From positions 1 to 11,982 of the forward strand of contig JBGUIX010000007.1 in assembly GCA_045113315.1 (NCBI GenBank): DNA of 11,982 nt, read 5' to 3'. The DNA is from RUG13091 sp045113315. Lineage in GTDB: Bacteria > Bacillota_I > Bacilli_A > RFN20 > CAG-826. The notes beneath the pieces were generated by a model that was not told where the DNA came from, made no database searches, and saw nothing but the letters and a program-made list of their open reading frames with translations. The position numbers and the translations under genes are program-made. This document shows positions 6,214 through 11,982 of the stretch, piece after piece (position 1 is the first letter of the stretch; each line of letters starts with the position of its first letter).

Positions 6214-9200
6214 TTAGAGACCGAATTTCTTGATTCTATCGAATCTATCCTTCGCGTACTTCTCACACTTGGTGAGTAATTCTTCCGCGTGTTCAGGATT
6301 GACTCTTGGAAGTTGAGAGAATCTTGTTTCTGTCATCACGAAGTCTCTTAATTTTGAATAATCTGGATCTTTACAATCCACGGTTAATGGGACTTCTTTT
6401 CTTGGATCGTATCTGAAGATTGGGAAGTAGCCACATTCCACAGCGAGACGTTCTTGTCTCATGGAGTTAGCTAAACCACCTTTGATACCGTGGTTCGCAC
6501 ATGGGGCATAGCAGATCACTAATGATGGTCCATCATAGCTTTCCGCTTCTTTTAAGGCCTTAATAGCGGCAACTGGATTAGCACCTAAAGCGATTTGAGC
6601 AACATAGACATTGCCATAGCTCATGGCAATAAGAGCTAAGTTCTTCTTCGCGGTAGTTTTACCAGAAGCGGTAAATTTAGCGATAGAACCAGTTTGAGAA
6701 GATTTAGAGGATTGTCCACCGGTATTGGAATAAACTTCGGTATCAAGGACTAAGATATTAACATCTTCTTCGTTAGCGATAACGTGGTCTAATCCACCAT
6801 AACCGATATCATAGCTCCAACCATCACCACCGATGATCCAAATGGATTTATCTTGTAAATCTCTTTCGTAAGCTAAGACTTCTTTAACGCCTTCATCCTT
6901 ACTAGCTTTGACGAGTTCGACTAATTTCTTAACGATTGGTCTAACCGCATTTCTATTTTTAATATTTTCGAAGTAGGCATCGATAGTTTTGGCTAATTCT
7001 TCTTCCACGCCTCTTTCTTTAGCGGCGCTTAAGATTTCAATAATACGTTTGATTTTGGCATCTGTCGCCACTCTCATACCATAACCGAATTCAGCGTTAT
7101 CTTCGAATAAGGAGTTCGCCCAAGCCACGCCTTGACCTTCTTTATCGGTACAGAATGGAGTTAATGGAGTGGAACCACTATAGATGGATGAACATCCAGT
7201 CGCATTAGCGACTAACATATCTTTACCGAATAATTGAGAAACTAAACGATAATATGGAGTTTCACCACATCCAGCACAAGCACCACTGATTTCCATATAA
7301 GGCATTAAGTAAGAAACACCTAAAACGCTTTCTTGCATTGGGGCTGGTAAAGCATCCGCTTTATAAGAAACATGTTTGAATAAATAATCAGCAGCTTCTT
7401 CTTGTGGGAATTGAGATTTAGCTTCCACCATTTCAAGAGCGACTTTGCCGGTCTTATTGGCGTTACATTCCATAACGCATAAGCCACAGCCAACACAGTT
7501 ACGTGGAGAAACTTGTAAACGATATTTTAAGCCTTTGGCTTTTAACATCGGTAATTTTGGATCAGCGACTTCTTGAGCAAGTTTTGGAGCAGCTGCTAAT
7601 TCTTTTTCATCTAATAAGAATGGTCTAATAGTCGCATGTGGACAGACAAAGGCACAGTTATTACATTGAATACAGGCTTCTGGGTGCCATAATGGGACTC
7701 TATCAGCGATACTTCTTTTTTCTCTAAAGGTGATATTGTTTTGCATGGTGCCATCGAGTAATTCACCTTCCATGAATTTACTAACTGGTAAATCGTCACC
7801 GTTAAGGTTGCCGATCACAGAAACATAATTATCGAAATAATCATCACCAGTTAATTTCACTTCGGCTTTTGGAGATAATTTGGCCCATTCTGGGTCAACC
7901 TTCACTTCTCTTAAGCCTTCTGTACCAGCATCAATAGCTTTCCAGTTGAGTTCGACGACATCTTGGCCTTTTTTCGCATAGCTCTTTTCCGCGAATTTCT
8001 TCATCCATTTATTAGCTTCGCTATAATCCATAATATTTGGATTTAAATAGAAGAAGGAAGCTTGGAGAATGGTATTTGTATGTCTACCCATACCAATTTC
8101 ACTAGCGATCTTGTTAGCGTCAATGACGTAGAATTTAGCCTTTTTAGTGGCTAATTGATATTTGACACGATTTGGCATCATCTTCACTAATGTCGCATCG
8201 TCCATATCAGTATTTAATAAGAATGTCCCGCCTTCTTTTAAGTTCTTGATCATATCGAATTTGAATAGATATGTATCTAATGAACAAGAAACGAAGTCAG
8301 CGTTTTGCACATAATATGTACTTCTAATTGGTGATTTACCAAATCTTAAGTGAGAACGAGTAACACCACCAGCTTTTCTACTATCGTAAGCAAAATAGGC
8401 TTGCGCATATTGATGAGTAGCGTCACCGATAATCTTAATGGAAGATTTGTTCGCACTAACAGTACCATCACTACCTAATCCGTAGAATAAGCAGGAAGTA
8501 TAATCTCCTTTAACATGATAATGTTCATCTGTAGGAATACTTAAATGAGTAACATCATCGTTAATGGAAACGGTAAATCCGTTCCAGCGTTTTTCACTCT
8601 TCAGGAAGTCAAAAACCGCTTTCATATCTTTAGGTTGAGTATCTTTACTGGATAAACCATATCTACCACCTAAAACTTCGGCATCTAAGTTCGCTTGTTT
8701 AATAACGGCCACGACATCTTCATATAAAGGTTCACCAGAAGCACCTAATTCTTTAGTTCTATCAAGAACCGCAATACGTTTCACGGATTTTGGTAAAACT
8801 GCTAATAAGTGTTTCGCGGAGAATGGACGATATAAGTGAACTTTCACTAAACCGACTTTTTCACCTTTACTGCGTAAGTCATCAATAACTTCAGATATGG
8901 TTTCGGTAACTGAACCCATCGCGACGATGACTCTATCGGCATCTTTATCACCATAATAGGTAAATGGAGCGTAGTTTCTACCAGTTAAACGGCTGGCTTC
9001 TTTGAAATATTTAACCGCAACTTCTAATACTTCATCTGCTTTCTTGTTTTGAGCTTCTCTACCTTGGAAATAAATATCATCGTTTTCCGCACCACCACGT
9101 GTGACTGGGTGAGTGTGTGGATTTAAGGCTCTACTTCTAAAGAGTTCAACCTTATCCATTGGTAATAATTTCTTCCATTCATTATCATCGACAAATTCGA

Positions 9201-9756
9201 CGTTTTGAATTTCATGAGAGGTTCTAAAACCATCAAAGAAATGACAGACTGGATATTGAGCATCAATCGCCACTAAATGGGCAACATTAGTCAAATCAGC
9301 GATTTCTTGAACGGAATGAGAACAGATCATTGCGATACCTGTTTGTCTAATCGCATAAATGTCTTGATGATCACCAAAGATTGATAAGCTACGGGTAGCT
9401 AAGCTTCTTGCGGAAACATGTAATACCGCTGGTAAACATTCACCGACCCACTTATAAATATTTGGAATCATTAATAATAAGCCTTGGGAAGCAGTATATG
9501 TGGCTGCTAAACCACCAGCTTGTAAAACACCGTGAACCGCACCAGAAGCACCAGCTTCAGATTGCATTTCACTAACCTTAACTACAGAACCATAAAAGTT
9601 CTTTCTTTTTTGTGAGGCATAAACATCAATATTTTCCGCCATTGGGGAGGAAGGAGTAATTGGGTAAATACCTGCTACTTCAATGTAGTTATAGGAACCT
9701 AATGCCGCTGCTGTATTACCATCAACAGAGAGCATTGTTTTCTTAATTTCTTCCAT
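6214..9756 (-). CDS. nifJ: Pyruvate:ferredoxin (flavodoxin) oxidoreductase
   Basis: Catalyses pyruvate + CoA + oxidised ferredoxin to acetyl-CoA + CO2 + reduced ferredoxin, the oxygen-sensitive entry to acetyl-CoA in anaerobes. At 1180 residues it is the normal single-chain homodimeric type with all domains. YPITPSSPMAE (31-41) is in the N-terminal domain. Two [4Fe-4S] ferredoxin motifs follow, CIQCNNCAFVCPHA (about 694-707) and CVGCGLCVMECNANKTGK (about 750-768). GACAGCGETPYY (about 827-838) contributes to the proximal cluster. The thiamine diphosphate/magnesium region is GGDGWSYDIGYGG (about 975-987), with NTGGQSSKSSQTGS (about 1009-1022). CANHGIKGG is near the C-terminus. The ATG at 9754-9756 has AAAGGA 12 bases upstream, a somewhat long spacing. 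It is a single-gene unit between its own promoter and terminator, divergent from the toxin-antitoxin pair. No frameshift or missing motif was seen. Confidence 0.97.
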   Translation of the reverse strand: MEEIKKTMLSVDGNTAAALGSYNYIEVAGIYPITPSSPMAENIDVYASQKRKNFYGSVVKVSEMQSEAGASGAVHGVLQAGGLAATYTASQGLLLMIPNIYKWVGECLPAVLHVSARSLATRSLSIFGDHQDIYAIRQTGIAMICSHSVQEIADLTNVAHLVAIDAQYPVCHFFDGFRTSHEIQNVEFVDDNEWKKLLPMDKVELFRSRALNPHTHPVTRGGAENDDIYFQGREAQNKKADEVLEVAVKYFKEASRLTGRNYAPFTYYGDKDADRVIVAMGSVTETISEVIDDLRSKGEKVGLVKVHLYRPFSAKHLLAVLPKSVKRIAVLDRTKELGASGEPLYEDVVAVIKQANLDAEVLGGRYGLSSKDTQPKDMKAVFDFLKSEKRWNGFTVSINDDVTHLSIPTDEHYHVKGDYTSCLFYGLGSDGTVSANKSSIKIIGDATHQYAQAYFAYDSRKAGGVTRSHLRFGKSPIRSTYYVQNADFVSCSLDTYLFKFDMIKNLKEGGTFLLNTDMDDATLVKMMPNRVKYQLATKKAKFYVIDANKIASEIGMGRHTNTILQASFFYLNPNIMDYSEANKWMKKFAEKSYAKKGQDVVELNWKAIDAGTEGLREVKVDPEWAKLSPKAEVKLTGDDYFDNYVSVIGNLNGDDLPVSKFMEGELLDGTMQNNITFREKRSIADRVPLWHPEACIQCNNCAFVCPHATIRPFLLDEKELAAAPKLAQEVADPKLPMLKAKGLKYRLQVSPRNCVGCGLCVMECNANKTGKVALEMVEAKSQFPQEEAADYLFKHVSYKADALPAPMQESVLGVSYLMPYMEISGACAGCGETPYYRLVSQLFGKDMLVANATGCSSIYSGSTPLTPFCTDKEGQGVAWANSLFEDNAEFGYGMRVATDAKIKRIIEILSAAKERGVEEELAKTIDAYFENIKNRNAVRPIVKKLVELVKASKDEGVKEVLAYERDLQDKSIWIIGGDGWSYDIGYGGLDHVIANEEDVNILVLDTEVYSNTGGQSSKSSQTGSIAKFTASGKTTAKKNLALIAMSYGNVYVAQIALGANPVAAIKALKEAESYDGPSLVICYAPCANHGIKGGLANSMRQERLAVECGYFPIFRYDPRKEVPLTVDCKDPDYSKLRDFVMTETRFSQLPRVNPEHAEELLTKCEKYAKDRFDRIKKFGL

Positions 9757-9790
9757 AAATTAAAAATATCCTTTCGTTATAACCGCATAT

Positions 9791-9820
9791 ATTATACGCG
9801 CACGAAATAAAAACTCGCAA
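9791..9820 (-). promoter_or_regulatory. nifJ promoter with palindrome over the -10 box
   Basis: On the minus strand TTGCGA (9820-9815) and a perfect TATAAT (9796-9791) are separated by 18 bases. The expected start is near 9784, giving a leader of about 27 bases carrying AAAGGA. The -10 box lies inside an imperfect palindrome on the plus strand at 9784-9800 (CGC-A-TATA...TATA-C-GCG), a possible operator. Confidence 0.65.
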
Positions 9821-9859
9821 GATTGAAAAAGAAAGTTTTAAAACAATTGTGAAAAATAA

Positions 9860-9887
9860 TTGCGCATTATTTCTTGCGCAGTATAAT
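9860..9887 (+). promoter_or_regulatory. Promoter and likely operator of the mntA-hepT module
   Basis: A perfect TATAAT lies at 9882-9887. The heptamer TTGCGCA occurs twice with a 14-base period, at 9860-9866 (where a -35 box would be, 16 bases from the -10 box) and at 9874-9880 (in the spacer). Each contains the palindrome TGCGCA. Two sites in phase over the promoter fit binding by the XRE domain of the first gene, that is autoregulation; this is inference. Confidence 0.55.
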
Positions 9888-9905
9888 AAATGTAGGGGTT
9901 AGTCC

Positions 9906-10412
9906 ATGAAATCTTTAAAAGAAGTTAGAAAACAAGCTCATTTAACACAAGTAGACGCTGCTAAATTAGTGGGTGTATCACGTCGTACCTATCAGACTTA
10001 TGAAGAAAATGACTTAAAGAATGATACGTATGATGAACTACTCACTAAATTAAAAGAGATGGGTATTACTCCTAATGGCCCAGCACTACTTAATGTTAAA
10101 TATATAAAGAACAAGACTAGCGAAATATTTGCAAATTACCCTGAAGTAAAGTGCGCTTATCTTTATGGTAGTTATGCAAGGGGTGAGGCAACTGTTAAAA
10201 GCGATGTCGATCTACTAATTGTTTCGGACACGATGGGTCTAAAATTTTATAAACTAGCTAGTGACCTTGAAGATGCTTTAGGCAAAACAGTCGATCTGAT
10301 ATCCCATAGACAGCTAGATAATAATCTAGACTTCCTTACCAGAGTGCTTGTAGAAGGAGTTAAAATTTATGGACAAAACGCTAATCCAATTAAGAATCGA
10401 TTCAATCCTTAA
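9906..10412 (+). CDS. mntA: MntA-type antitoxin: XRE helix-turn-helix fused to minimal nucleotidyltransferase
   Basis: A 168-residue protein with two parts. Residues 1-50 are a Cro/CI-type HTH (VRKQAHLTQVDAAKLVGVSR then RTYQTYE). Residues 62-156 are a MNT-type nucleotidyltransferase with the GSX10DXD motif: GSYARGEATVKSDVDLLIV, giving G88, S89, D100 and D102, plus a third acidic residue D130 in VDLIS. In characterised HepT-MntA pairs the MNT protein silences the HepT toxin by adding AMP to its tyrosine. The HTH would add promoter binding and autoregulation. The start has AGGGG seven bases upstream. The last 12 residues, after EGVKIYG, lie beyond the usual end of the domain and are coded in the overlap with hepT. 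Opposite strand to all flanking protein genes, which suggests acquisition as a module. Confidence 0.88.
   Translation: MKSLKEVRKQAHLTQVDAAKLVGVSRRTYQTYEENDLKNDTYDELLTKLKEMGITPNGPALLNVKYIKNKTSEIFANYPEVKCAYLYGSYARGEATVKSDVDLLIVSDTMGLKFYKLASDLEDALGKTVDLISHRQLDNNLDFLTRVLVEGVKIYGQNANPIKNRFNP
10354..10359 (+). promoter_or_regulatory. Ribosome binding site of hepT inside mntA
   Basis: AAGGAG lies nine bases before the ATG at 10369 and is made from the Val-Glu-Gly codons of the antitoxin. It decides the hepT start and explains the unusual 44-base gene overlap. Confidence 0.75.
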
Positions 10413-10704
10413 ACATATTTCTTTGGTCAAAGATGATTTAAAAGATATGTCATTAGAACAATTCGCTTCTTCTGATTTACATGTTCGTGGAACTTGTTTC
10501 TCATTAATGCAAATCGGAGAACAATTAACTAAATTAGAATCAATTTTTAAAGATGATTATCCAAACATCCCATGGAAAGAAGCGATAAAATTAAGAACTC
10601 TCATCGTCCATGTTTATAACAAAGTCGATGCTTATGAGATCTATAAAATCGCTAAAAATGATTTGGATGATCTAGAAACCGCTATTAAATCAATTAAGAT
10701 TTAG
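10369..10704 (+). CDS. hepT: HepT-type toxin (DUF86 family RNase)
   Basis: A 111-residue, mostly helical protein. It carries the HepT motif RX4HXY as R76-TLIV-H81-V-Y83 in the segment LRTLIVHVYNKVD. Other family features are an N-terminal IDSILKHISLVKDDL helix, LMQIGEQLTKL (46-56), and PNIPWKEAIKLR just before the active site. Characterised HepT proteins are RNases acting on RNA (tRNA in at least one system) and are neutralised by AMPylation of the motif tyrosine by MntA; Tyr83 is the equivalent here. The more usual RN before the motif is RT. Translated from a strong internal ribosome binding site and overlapping mntA by 44 bases, so production is coupled. No catalytic residue is missing, so the toxin is probably active. 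Confidence 0.87.
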   Translation: MDKTLIQLRIDSILKHISLVKDDLKDMSLEQFASSDLHVRGTCFSLMQIGEQLTKLESIFKDDYPNIPWKEAIKLRTLIVHVYNKVDAYEIYKIAKNDLDDLETAIKSIKI

Positions 10705-10705
10705 C

Positions 10706-10775
10706 AAAATAAAAAATGGACCTTGCGCAATGTAATTCTGTGGGCGATTATAAGGTCCATTTCCTTTTATTTTTT
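10706..10775. terminator. Bidirectional terminator between convergent hepT and the Rex-like gene
   Basis: Eleven-base arms at 10714-10724 (AAATGGACCTT) and 10752-10762 (AAGGTCCATTT) enclose a long loop of 27 bases. T-rich runs follow on both strands (plus: TCCTTTTATTTTTTATT; minus: complement of 10706-10716). The loop side begins with TTGCGCAA (10723-10730), the same core as the mntA promoter repeats. Confidence 0.7.
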
Positions 10776-11192
10776 ATTCTTACGATTATTTAATTCTTCA
10801 GTAATTAATTTCTTAAATATTCTTAACTCTTTATCGGTTAATGAAGCACTTCTATCAAGCATTCCACCGATGGTTAATCTTTTATAGATGAAATCAAAAT
10901 ATGAATCATATTGATCTATTTCATCTTTCTTCACCACTTCCGCTTTTGGGAGTGAATTCTTTTTATTTTCTTTATCTTCGAGATATTTCTTCATCGAAGG
11001 AACAAGTTCTAATAGATTATATTCATAATCCATCTTAATCATCGGATCAAAATATGAAAGATTATCACTGATAACATCAGGATAAATACCAATAATACGA
11101 GATAGTCTTTCCGCAGTTATGTATTTAGCTTTTGGAAGTTTAGCCATACCATGTAAATATTTTTTAATATCTTTAACATTAGGTTCCTTCAT
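10767..11192 (-). CDS. Rex-like winged-helix DNA-binding protein lacking the NADH-binding domain
   Basis: A 141-residue protein. Residues about 7-70 follow the layout of the N-terminal winged helix of the redox repressor Rex: KDIKKYLHGMAKLPKA, then YITAERLSRIIGIYPDVISD (24-43), the recognition-helix end NLSYFDP (44-50), and the wing YEYNLLELVPSMKKYL (56-71). Rex has 'IS..ELA...GV...QVRKDLSYFG.....GYNV..L' at these places. The Rossmann NAD(H) domain that fills the rest of Rex (about 210 residues in all) is absent. Instead there is a Lys/Glu-rich linker (72-92) and a helical tail (about 95-141, with LTDKELRIFKKLITEEL). It is probably a cytoplasmic DNA-binding protein; its ligand and targets are unknown. 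Start: AGAAGG (11206-11201) is eight bases from the ATG at 11190-11192; the closer GTG (11201) and ATG (11198) are too near. NLSYF is kept but the RKD before it is SDN. Confidence 0.72.
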   Translation of the reverse strand: MKEPNVKDIKKYLHGMAKLPKAKYITAERLSRIIGIYPDVISDNLSYFDPMIKMDYEYNLLELVPSMKKYLEDKENKKNSLPKAEVVKKDEIDQYDSYFDFIYKRLTIGGMLDRSASLTDKELRIFKKLITEELNNRKNKK

Positions 11193-11217
11193 GTCCATCA
11201 CCTTCTAATTAATATTT

Positions 11218-11246
11218 ATTATATAACAATAGTTAAAATATAACAA
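11218..11246 (-). promoter_or_regulatory. Promoter of the Rex-like gene
   Basis: On the minus strand TTGTTA (11246-11241) and a perfect TATAAT (11223-11218) are spaced by exactly 17 bases. The -35 box overlaps the T run of the upstream terminator. Transcription would start near 11211, leaving a leader of about 19 bases with AGAAGG. Confidence 0.7.
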
Positions 11247-11269
11247 AAAGAGCGGTACAAGCCGCTCTT
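11244..11269 (-). terminator. Terminator of the lipoprotein gene
   Basis: On the minus strand the stem AAGAGCGG/CCGCTCTT (11269-11262 and 11255-11248) with loop CTTGTA is followed by a T run (CTCTTTTTGTT). It lies about 20 bases after the lipoprotein stop. Confidence 0.85.
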
Positions 11270-11289
11270 ATATGTTAATTGATAATAAA

Positions 11290-11817
11290 TTAAGCAACGT
11301 ATGTAACTTTTAATGAAGACATTCTAACTTGATTGGTAGCAGCTGTGAAAACTACTTCTGCAGCATCACCAGTCCATGTTCCATTTCTTCCACTAAATGT
11401 ATAGTTACCAACATTAACTGTCGCACAGCCTGGACCATATTTAGCTTCACCATCAGCGGTACAAACTAATTCAACTTTGGTAATTTTTGTGGCAGATAAT
11501 TTCATTGTTTGATTCTTATAGACTCTGATATTATATCCATTTTCAAAAACTTTGTATGCGCCGTTATAGGAAATGGATAATCCTTGAACTGTCTTTTCAA
11601 TTAATGCGCCTTTTGTTGTATCGCTAGGTGTGACATCCTCGCCTAATTGACCAGCTAATTCTAATGTGACAACTGTTCCAGGAGCAGGTGTATCACTTGT
11701 TTGGCCTGGTTGGCCACTTGTTGGTGCTTCACCACTATTAGTTTTTTCTTTCTTCGCGCAGCCTGTCATTAATAAAGCTGTGGATAATAAAATTAATGGA
11801 ATAAATTTTTTGTTCAT
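11290..11817 (-). CDS. Secreted lipoprotein with an uncharacterised C-terminal beta domain
   Basis: A 175-residue protein. The signal peptide MNKKFIPLILLSTALLMTGC has a basic start, a hydrophobic core and lipobox LMTGC, so Cys20 would be lipidated by Lgt and the protein anchored outside the membrane. A Gly/Pro/Thr/Ser-rich spacer (about 22-48) follows. The rest (about 50-175) is rich in alternating hydrophobic and polar residues, with GLSISYNGAYKVFENGYNIR, KITKVELVC, GNYTFSGRNGTWTGDAAEVV and MSSLKVTYV. This looks like a small beta-sandwich of the kind found in secreted proteins of gut bacteria; the function is not recognised. C119 and C131 could pair. The start at 11815-11817 has AGGAGA seven bases upstream; an earlier in-frame ATG (11856) would bury the signal peptide and lacks a binding site. 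Monocistronic. Confidence 0.88.
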   Translation of the reverse strand: MNKKFIPLILLSTALLMTGCAKKEKTNSGEAPTSGQPGQTSDTPAPGTVVTLELAGQLGEDVTPSDTTKGALIEKTVQGLSISYNGAYKVFENGYNIRVYKNQTMKLSATKITKVELVCTADGEAKYGPGCATVNVGNYTFSGRNGTWTGDAAEVVFTAATNQVRMSSLKVTYVA

Positions 11818-11845
11818 TTTATTTTCTCCTAATTTATACAAATTA

Positions 11846-11874
11846 ATTCTATACACATATAATATTTAATTCAA
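11846..11874 (-). promoter_or_regulatory. Promoter of the lipoprotein gene
   Basis: On the minus strand TTGAAT (11874-11869) and TAGAAT (11851-11846) are spaced by 17 bases. The start would be near 11839, about 22 bases before the ATG. An alternative TATTAT lies inside the spacer. Confidence 0.5.
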
Positions 11875-11900
11875 TAGGCTTATTTTTAATTTTATAAAAT

Positions 11901-11982
11901 AGTACCAACGCATAAAATACGTTGTACTGACTAGACCCTATAAGGGCTATTACTCCACAGACCCTCAAGGGTCATATGTGGA
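11901..11982. ncRNA. Three tandem hairpins, probable end of an IS200/IS605-type element or its omega RNA (cut by the edge)
   Basis: Three stems follow one another. The first is 11901-11928 (AGTAC-AACG arms with one bulged base, A-rich loop). The second is 11932-11949 (TAG-CCCT with AGGG-CTA, one bulged A). The third is 11954-11982 (outer TCCACA/TGTGGA, inner GACCCT/AGGGTC, loop CA, a three-base bulge). Bulged subterminal hairpins are typical of IS200/IS605 ends, and tandem hairpins are typical of the omega RNA encoded at the 3' end of tnpB. If so, tnpB would lie beyond the right edge and read leftward. A left end with tnpA reading rightward, or an unrelated leader RNA, cannot be excluded. No long T run follows any stem, so these are not ordinary terminators. 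Confidence 0.4.

Noticed and set aside
7611..7799. Minus-strand open frame of 62 codons in another frame of nifJ
   Set aside because: Out-of-frame shadow of the ferredoxin-like part of nifJ, whose own frame is fully conserved.
9847..9857. TTGTGAAAAAT resembling a Rex operator half-site upstream of nifJ
   Set aside because: The second half (TTCACAA) is missing at the proper distance, and the site is about 60 bases upstream of the nifJ start; a half-site of this kind is expected by chance in AT-rich DNA.
11666..11869. Plus-strand open frame of 67 codons opposite the lipoprotein start
   Set aside because: Antisense to the signal peptide and spacer; its composition only mirrors the Gly/Pro-rich repeat codons.
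1..11982. CRISPR array or UGA-as-tryptophan code
   Set aside because: No regularly spaced direct repeats were seen, and all genes use TGG for tryptophan with TAA or TAG stops, so the code question has no support here.

Overview
The window looks like the chromosome of a low-GC, probably anaerobic Gram-positive bacterium of the Bacilli/Mollicutes-like group (Erysipelotrichales, Acholeplasmatales or RF39-type gut lineages are plausible; I cannot choose between them). The basis is the AT-rich coding style, the pyruvate:ferredoxin oxidoreductase (NifJ), the uvrA-lgt pairing and a typical Gram-positive lipoprotein. Every gene reads through with the standard code and ends in TAA or TAG, and nothing seen suggests UGA decoding as tryptophan.

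Layout. Positions 1-231 hold the N-terminal part of a TnpB (IS200/IS605-type) protein running off the left edge. A gene-free stretch to 565 holds its 5' region and a terminator. Then come lgt (566-2077) and uvrA (2077-4917), a minus-strand operon joined by a TAATG stop/start overlap. Lgt here is nearly twice the usual length. A plus-strand tRNA-Pro(GGG) with its own promoter and terminator follows (5032-5108). Next are two small minus-strand units: a polynucleotide-kinase-like P-loop kinase (5160-5654) and an unrecognised 114-residue protein (5745-6089), separated by a terminator. The very large nifJ (6214-9756) follows.

On the plus strand, 9906-10704 is a compact toxin-antitoxin module: an XRE-HTH/nucleotidyltransferase (MntA-type) antitoxin overlapping a HepT-type toxin by 44 bases, preceded by a TTGCGCA tandem motif in its promoter. 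It is the only protein-coding plus-strand segment in the window and looks like an insertion between metabolic genes. The right part has a small protein whose N-terminus resembles the winged-helix domain of the redox repressor Rex but which lacks the NADH-binding domain (10767-11192), and a secreted lipoprotein (11290-11817). The last 82 bases fold into three consecutive hairpins that look like the structured end of an IS200/IS605-type element or its omega RNA, cut by the window edge.

How the parts work together. Lgt modifies lipoproteins such as the one at 11290-11817. NifJ feeds acetyl-CoA and reduced ferredoxin in anaerobic metabolism, and a Rex-like DNA-binding protein nearby would fit redox control, but no operator was convincingly found. 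Most transcription units have a recognisable sigma-70-type promoter and an intrinsic terminator, so the window can be cut into units with fair confidence. The least explained items are the Rex-like stand-alone HTH, the extended Lgt, the 114-residue protein, and the structured RNA-like end.
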